Shown here: positions 61,266 through 64,000 of the stretch, in pieces
Numbering within the stretch: the stretch's first letter is position 1
How the letters are laid out: each line of letters begins with the position of its first letter
Source of the DNA: Microbacterium sp. cx-55
GTDB lineage: Bacteria; Actinomycetota; Actinomycetes; Actinomycetales; Microbacteriaceae
DNA length: 64,000 nt
Direction of reading: 5' to 3'
Assembly (NCBI RefSeq): GCF_021117345.1
Contig: NZ_CP088261.1
Span: forward strand, 2,542,001 to 2,606,000
The notes under the pieces: model-generated
The model's input: the letters and a program-made list of their open reading frames with translations, nothing else
Database searches by the model: none
What the model was told of the DNA's origin: nothing
Position numbers and translations under genes: made by a program

Positions 61266-61970
61266 ATGAGCACGACGCCCGACAAGCGCCGGAGCGGAAA
61301 CCCCGCCGAACAAGCCAAGATCGCCCTGACTGCAAAGCAGGAGCGTGAACAACGTCGGCAGGAGAAGCTCGCCGAGTACCAGCGCCAGGTCGCGCGCCGC
61401 AAGCGCGGAAAGCTTGTCTGGTGGATCGTCGGCTCCACGGCCGCGCTGCTGGTCGTCGCGGTCGTCGTCGCCTCGATCGTGTTCACCCCGCGGCCCGTCA
61501 CGTACGGAGCACAGGACTCCACCGGTGCCGTCATCGACGGCGTCGAGACGTTCGAGAACGTCACCACGCACGTCGAGGGCACGGTCGATTACGACCAATC
61601 GCCTCCCGCCGGCGGCCCGCACGCGCCCATCTGGCTGAACTGCGGTGTCTACAACCAGCCCGTTCCCAACGAGAACGCCGTGCACTCGATGGAGCACGGC
61701 GCCGTCTGGGTGACGTACGACGCATCGCGCGTGGGCGCAGACGAGGTCGCCGCGCTCCGCGCCCAGCTCCCCTCGAGCTACGCGCTGCTCACGCCCTACG
61801 AGGGCCTGGACTCCCCCATCGTCCTCAGCGCGTGGAACGCGCAGCTGAAGGTCGACTCCGCCGAAGACAGCCGCATCCCCGAGTTCTTCGAAGAGTACTG
61901 GCGCAGCCAGAACGCTCCCGAGCCGAACGCCGTCTGCAGCGGCGGCGTCGACGCAGAAGGACGGCAGTGA
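61266..61970 (+). CDS. DUF3105 domain membrane protein
   Basis: The 234-residue protein has a charged, coiled-coil-like N-terminus (R-E-Q-R-R-Q-E-K), one helix at about 50-72 and an extracytoplasmic DUF3105 domain with the features Y-D-Q-S-P-P-A-G-G-P-H, W-L-N-C-G-V-Y and H-S-M-E-H-G-A-V-W. Histidines and cysteine in these motifs suggest metal binding. GAGGACC is upstream of the ATG. It is followed after four bases by the DUF305 gene; the pair recurs in actinobacteria. Confidence 0.93.
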   Translation: MSTTPDKRRSGNPAEQAKIALTAKQEREQRRQEKLAEYQRQVARRKRGKLVWWIVGSTAALLVVAVVVASIVFTPRPVTYGAQDSTGAVIDGVETFENVTTHVEGTVDYDQSPPAGGPHAPIWLNCGVYNQPVPNENAVHSMEHGAVWVTYDASRVGADEVAALRAQLPSSYALLTPYEGLDSPIVLSAWNAQLKVDSAEDSRIPEFFEEYWRSQNAPEPNAVCSGGVDAEGRQ

Positions 61971-61974
61971 CCCG

Positions 61975-62619
61975 ATGACGACCGACGCCGTCCGCCCTCG
62001 ACGCTGGCCGATCATCGTGCTGGCCGTCGTGGGCGTGGCGGCGCTCGCGTTCGCCATCGGACGGTTCTCGCTCTTCTCGAACGGTCCTGCCGTGCCGAAC
62101 GCGGCCGACATCGGTTTCGCCCGCGACATGCAGGTGCACCACGATCAAGCCGTGCAGATGGCCATGTCGATCTACCGCGTGACCGAGGACGACGACATCC
62201 GCGCTCTGTCCTACGACATCGCGACCGGGCAGGCCGCTCAGCGCGGCGAGATGTTCGATTGGCTCGTGCAGTGGAACGTGCCGCAGTCCGGCGATCTGAT
62301 GTCGTGGATGGCGGACTCCGACGAGCACGCCCACTCGGCCGGGTCCGCGGCGACCGAGGACGAGCTCCGTGCGCAGATGGGCATGGCGACGGATGCCGAA
62401 CTCGCCGCGCTCGATTCCGCCACCGGCACCCCCGCCGACTGCATGTTCCTCGGCCTGATGATCCGCCACCACCAGGGCGCACTCGAGATGACGGATGCGG
62501 TCGCCGATCTCGGCAGCATCCCGCGGGTGCTACAGGTCGCCGAGACCATGGCCACGAACCAGGGCGCGGAGATCGGCGCGATGCAGTCCATCCAGAACCG
62601 ATTGGGCTGCGCGGGCTGA
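61975..62619 (+). CDS. DUF305 domain protein
   Basis: The 214-residue protein has an N-terminal anchor (about 12-34) and a ferritin-like DUF305 domain. Two His-pair motifs, M-Q-V-H-H-D-Q-A-V and M-I-R-H-H-Q-G-A-L, are symmetric and bind metal in characterised relatives; one cysteine lies in A-D-C-M-F-L-G and one near the C-terminus. DUF305 proteins are often tied to copper handling. It is co-transcribed with DUF3105. Confidence 0.93.
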   Translation: MTTDAVRPRRWPIIVLAVVGVAALAFAIGRFSLFSNGPAVPNAADIGFARDMQVHHDQAVQMAMSIYRVTEDDDIRALSYDIATGQAAQRGEMFDWLVQWNVPQSGDLMSWMADSDEHAHSAGSAATEDELRAQMGMATDAELAALDSATGTPADCMFLGLMIRHHQGALEMTDAVADLGSIPRVLQVAETMATNQGAEIGAMQSIQNRLGCAG

Positions 62620-62634
62620 GGCTAGGGTGGTCGC

Positions 62635-63054
62635 GTGGCCACCCAGATCGCTCGGCGTCCCCTGCTGGTGACGATCGTCGTCGTCCTGGTCACTCTCAGC
62701 GGACTCGCGAACACGGCGCTCGGCATCCTGATCCTGTTGAGCCGGTACGACGTGCCGGCCGATGACGTGTTGTCCGTCTCCCTCATCGGGATCGGCATCA
62801 TCCTGTTCGGGCTCCTGACCCTCGCGGTCGCCTCGGGGATGGCGAGGGGCAGCCGATTGTCCCGCCTGCTGCTAACGCTGTACCTCGCAGCGGAGCTCGT
62901 TCTGCACGCCGTGGCGATCGCGACGAGCGACGCGTGGGACGCCGTATCGACCGCTCAGATCGTTGTCCAGGTGGCGTTGCTGGTCATCGTCTGGATTCCC
63001 CCGGCGTCCCGCTGGTTCGTCTCTCGAACGGTAGCGGCAGACCCCTACGCATGA
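62635..63054 (+). CDS. Four-helix membrane protein, unknown
   Basis: The GTG at 62635 opens a 139-residue protein with four helices (about 10-35, 45-70, 75-98, 105-125). It resembles small DUF4383/DoxX-like membrane proteins only in layout. It is 15 bases after DUF305, so it may belong to that operon. Its 3' end overlaps the convergent ATPase gene by ten bases. Confidence 0.75.
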   Translation: MATQIARRPLLVTIVVVLVTLSGLANTALGILILLSRYDVPADDVLSVSLIGIGIILFGLLTLAVASGMARGSRLSRLLLTLYLAAELVLHAVAIATSDAWDAVSTAQIVVQVALLVIVWIPPASRWFVSRTVAADPYA

Positions 63055-64000
63055 GCCGTCGCCGTGCGCAGCGCGCGGCGGACGAAGCGGATGTGGAAGA
63101 TCCGCACGATCTCGATCGCACCGATCGCGCCGATCGTGAACGCCGTCAGCGCGTACGCCGCCTCGCGTCCCGGGTCGACGAGGGCGAAGAACTGCACCGA
63201 CAACGGCACGGTGAAGATCGCGGTCAACGCGATGAACATGCCCCCGACGACCAGCACCTTGTAGCGGTTGAGCGGGCGCGACAGGATCGCCAGCACCCAG
63301 ATTCCGACGACGGCGAGGATGATGGTCGCACCGGTTCGCAACTCGTCGACGCCGACCCCGAGCGACTGCGCGACGAGCGTGTATCCCGTGAGCGTGAGCG
63401 CGACGACGATACCGCTCGGGATGGCGAACGACAGGGAACGGCGGAGGAACCCCGGAATGTAGCGGCGCGCGTTGGGCATCAGCGCGAGGAAGAACGCCGG
63501 GATGCCGATCGTGAGCCCGTCGGTGATCGACAGCTGCCGCGGCAGGAACGGGAACTCCAGCACGAGCAGTCCGAACAGCAGCGCGAGCCCCGTCGCGTAC
63601 ACGGTCTTGGTCAGGAACAGCATCGACACGCGCTCGATGTTGGCGATGACCTGGCGACCCTCCGCGACGACGTCGGGAAGGTGCGAGAACCGCCCGTCGA
63701 GCAGCACGATACGGGCGACCGCCTTGGTGGCGGCGGCCCCCGAGTTCATCGCGATCCCCATGTCGGCCGTCTTGATGGCCAGTGCATCGTTCACACCGTC
63801 GCCCGTCATCGCCACGGTATGCCCGCGACTCTGCAGAGCGACCACCATGTCCTTCTTCTGCTCCGGGGTCACCCGACCGAAGACGGTGTGCGCCTCCAAC
63901 ACCGCCGCCATCGCCTCCTGATCGGTCGGCAGGGTGCGCGCGTCGTAGCCCTCGGCGACGTCGAGCCCGACCTCCCGCGCGATCGCAGCGACCGTGCGCG
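63045..64000 (-). CDS. CtpE-like P-type cation ATPase, C-terminal part
   Basis: The gene runs off the right edge; 318 residues are visible. They hold the end of the HAD phosphorylation domain (V-T-P-E-Q-K-K-D-M-V and the hinge T-G-D-G-V-N-D-A-L) and six C-terminal helices. L-P-D-V-V-A-E-G-R-Q-V-I-A-N-I-E-R and I-G-I-P-A-F-F-L-A-L-M-P-N closely recall mycobacterial CtpE, a calcium transporter. The substrate is therefore guessed to be calcium. It is convergent with the DUF305 operon. Confidence 0.9.
   Translation of the reverse strand, partial: RTVAAIAREVGLDVAEGYDARTLPTDQEAMAAVLEAHTVFGRVTPEQKKDMVVALQSRGHTVAMTGDGVNDALAIKTADMGIAMNSGAAATKAVARIVLLDGRFSHLPDVVAEGRQVIANIERVSMLFLTKTVYATGLALLFGLLVLEFPFLPRQLSITDGLTIGIPAFFLALMPNARRYIPGFLRRSLSFAIPSGIVVALTLTGYTLVAQSLGVGVDELRTGATIILAVVGIWVLAILSRPLNRYKVLVVGGMFIALTAIFTVPLSVQFFALVDPGREAAYALTAFTIGAIGAIEIVRIFHIRFVRRALRTATAHA

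Overview
The window is high-GC actinobacterial chromosome, most likely from Microbacterium or a close relative in the Microbacteriaceae. The evidence is strong G/C preference at third codon positions, many GTG starts, stop-start overlaps (ATGA, GTGA, TGATG), a sortase-E-type LAATG sorting signal, two-PASTA class A PBP, the dnaX-recR-ask-asd order and a split between respiratory and molybdenum-cofactor genes. No insertion sequence, phage, rRNA or CRISPR array is visible. The species assignment is inference from gene content.

Region by region: 1-2.2 kb holds a partial immunity-like protein and two small membrane proteins of unknown role. 2.5-9.4 kb carries RidA, DUF4177, a PASTA penicillin-binding protein, a metallophosphoesterase and a large wall-anchored repeat protein. 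9.4-13.4 kb has tRNA-Pro, a HAD hydrolase, thymidine kinase, a YCII protein and malate:quinone oxidoreductase. 13.5-19 kb is the minus-strand run dnaX-recR-ask-asd (clamp loader, recombination repair, aspartate-family amino acids). 19-25.8 kb encodes disaccharide phosphorolysis (GH65 phosphorylase plus beta-phosphoglucomutase) and acetate overflow or activation (pta-ackA). 26.4-31 kb is a MoxR / DUF58 / transglutaminase operon. 31.2-36.4 kb has tRNA-Ser, small proteins, a cold-shock gene with an unusual upstream reading frame, a fatty-acid desaturase without a normal start codon, and a lipid kinase.

36.5-59 kb is the functional heart of the window. It contains a cysteine-bearing HTH regulator, moaA-fdhD, the cytochrome bd operon cydABDC, the molybdate transporter modABC with a molbindin-type HTH protein, and moeB-moeA-moaC-mobA-DUF6457-moaD facing moaE-mog. 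It ends with a FdhF/YdeP-type molybdopterin oxidoreductase whose assembly these genes would serve. Together they suggest a low-oxygen or redox-stress module: uptake of molybdate, cofactor synthesis, sulfuration by FdhD, one likely client enzyme, and a high-affinity terminal oxidase. The right end has a PAP2 phosphatase, an MFS exporter, DUF3105 and DUF305 proteins and the end of a CtpE-like P-type ATPase.

The most unusual signals are non-coding. At least four gene borders carry paired-arm palindromes built from recurring words (CTCACGTGTCGC...GCGACACGTGAG at 10.5, 31.0 and 49.1 kb; a different word at 2.4 kb), and the moaD/moaE spacer holds a 14-bp tandem array followed by two copies of a 68-bp hairpin element. 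These look like families of mobile or structural intergenic palindromes. Starts, folds and distant-family calls below are read by eye and were not checked by search.
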